In this document: piece by piece, positions 63,192-64,000 of the stretch
How positions within the stretch are numbered: position 1 is the stretch's first letter
Layout of the letters: every line of letters starts with the position of its first letter
Assembly (NCBI RefSeq): GCF_000286835.2
Contig: NZ_AJYD02000038.1
Location: 2,585,071 to 2,649,070 of the forward strand
DNA from: Enterovibrio norvegicus FF-33
GTDB taxonomy: Bacteria > Pseudomonadota > Gammaproteobacteria > Enterobacterales > Vibrionaceae
Direction: 5' to 3'
Length of the DNA: 64,000 nt
Made by a program: the position numbers and the translations under genes
The notes under the pieces: generated by a model
Database searches by the model: none
What the model saw: only the letters and a program-made list of their open reading frames with translations
What the model was told of the DNA's origin: nothing

Positions 63192-64000
63192 ATGAACGAA
63201 ATTATAAAAACAATGATTCAGTACCGAACCGTACTGGCTATTGCTTTGTCTACGTTGGTTACTCTGTTCACTCTTTATTACAAAAGAGAGGCATTCGCGC
63301 TTTGGCTTAAGTCTCTTTGGTACAGACTCCCTCTTATCGGAGTAAATAATAGATTATCAAAACGACTAGGATTGAATGACCAGAATTGGTTCAATTCAGA
63401 AACTGAAGTATGCAGCGCATTTCTAAAGAATTATGTTGAAAATGAGGCTGATGAAGAGCACTACCAGCAAGCAAGTGTCTATCTAGATAAAGTTGGAGAC
63501 AAAGGCGTCAACCCATTAAAATGGTACCACTGGTTGGGTCTGTCCATACTCGTATTGATCGAAGCTGCAGGTTTTGCTTATGTACTAGCAGGGTTTACTC
63601 TTCAAGATGCGAGCGAATCTCTTCAAAAAGAAGCTGCTGTAGCCATTGCACTTATCATCAGTGCTCTGCTTGTTGCTCTCACCCATACTATGGGCGGCGA
63701 AATTTATCGTAACCAACAAATCGATAAGGTTCGTTTACGCTGGCAAAATTCTGAAAACAAAACAAACATTATCGAACCAGATAATACTGTAAGCCTTAAA
63801 TCTCGCCGCAATCATATTGATGACAACGAGTCAGGCTGGCAACAAATGGCAAACCGATTAGACAAAGTAAATGCTCAATTTTCTAAATCTTGGGCATTAA
63901 CTATTATCACGTTGTCCTTTATCGCTATCGTCGCTGTTGGTGCAACTTATGTTCGTGGTCAAGTTCTCGAGAAGCTTGCTATTGAAGAAGTTCAAGGTGC
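63192..64000 (+). CDS. Unrecognised membrane protein, cut by the window edge
   Basis: An open frame of at least 269 codons that runs off the window. Helices are predicted at about residues 12-30, 115-136, 148-166 and 233-254, with soluble charged regions between (for example LKNYVENEADEEHYQQASVY and YRNQQIDKVRLRWQNSENK). The family is not recognised. It has AT-rich codon use unlike its neighbours, its own good promoter and a position beyond the two-component genes, which suggests the start of an accessory segment. The ATG at 63192 comes after AATAAA with no strong ribosome site. The C terminus, which may hold an informative domain, is missing. Confidence 0.7.
   Translation, partial: MNEIIKTMIQYRTVLAIALSTLVTLFTLYYKREAFALWLKSLWYRLPLIGVNNRLSKRLGLNDQNWFNSETEVCSAFLKNYVENEADEEHYQQASVYLDKVGDKGVNPLKWYHWLGLSILVLIEAAGFAYVLAGFTLQDASESLQKEAAVAIALIISALLVALTHTMGGEIYRNQQIDKVRLRWQNSENKTNIIEPDNTVSLKSRRNHIDDNESGWQQMANRLDKVNAQFSKSWALTIITLSFIAIVAVGATYVRGQVLEKLAIEEVQG

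Overview
The window is a stretch of gammaproteobacterial chromosome, most likely from the family Vibrionaceae (Vibrio, Grimontia or Enterovibrio-like). This rests on gene order: cydABX-ybgE next to ybgC-tolQRAB-pal-cpoB-nadA, with ruvBA, ruvC-yebC-aspS and cmoAB near by, and on general base and codon use. The genus cannot be fixed from sequence alone. There are no rRNA, tRNA or CRISPR loci.

Layout. (1) 1-4.7 kb: a UPF0149 protein, dbpA, an intact IS3-family element (IS150 group) that landed in the loop of the dbpA terminator, and a bile-acid:sodium-symporter homologue. (2) 4.8-16.9 kb: a housekeeping block on the minus strand: nadA, the Tol-Pal operon, cytochrome bd-I (cydABX, ybgE) and ruvAB. 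(3) 16.9-23.1 kb: a second, Cio-type bd oxidase with its own small subunit, a DUF3012 lipoprotein, an MsbA-like ABC exporter, an exported protein with a possible ribosome-site hairpin, and a DoxX protein. This segment separates ruvAB from ruvC. (4) 23.3-27.8 kb: ruvC, yebC, aspS, yecE-like gene. (5) 27.9-33.3 kb: a TetR regulator upstream of an MMPL/RND exporter, a LolA-like periplasmic protein and an outer-membrane barrel, with four near-identical palindromes between regulator and exporter. (6) 33.6-38.9 kb: a compact minus-strand cluster with a NodB-type deacetylase, an FkbH-like HAD/acyltransferase, an acyl carrier protein, a MaoC dehydratase, a ketoreductase and an unrecognised protein. 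It looks like a small acyl-ACP pathway without a ketosynthase. (7) 39.2-44.4 kb: cmoA, cmoB and a three-gene set (retropepsin-like protease, 7TM protein, RimK-like ATP-grasp). (8) 44.6-51.2 kb: PatB-like C-S lyase, cytochrome c' and b genes, MarR, DUF465, rhodanese, a CheW protein split by a zinc-binding CZB domain, and a TrmY-like methyltransferase. (9) 51.4-62.8 kb: a sulfur-flavoured locus: ynjF, ynjD, ynjC, ynjB, a TVP38 protein, a CCG-domain Fe-S protein, a GltD-like flavin/Fe-S oxidoreductase and a periplasmic YnjE-like rhodanese, divergent from a TtrS/TtrR-like two-component system. A perfect 24-bp palindrome lies between the two arms. (10) 62.8-64 kb: AT-richer DNA with a good promoter and an unrecognised membrane protein cut by the window edge.

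The best candidates for undescribed biology are region 9 (two-component control of a sulfurtransferase/oxidoreductase/transporter locus), region 6 (FkbH/ACP cluster) and region 5 (TetR with four operators and a lipid-type export module). All functional links are inferred from families and neighbourhood; nothing was searched against a database.
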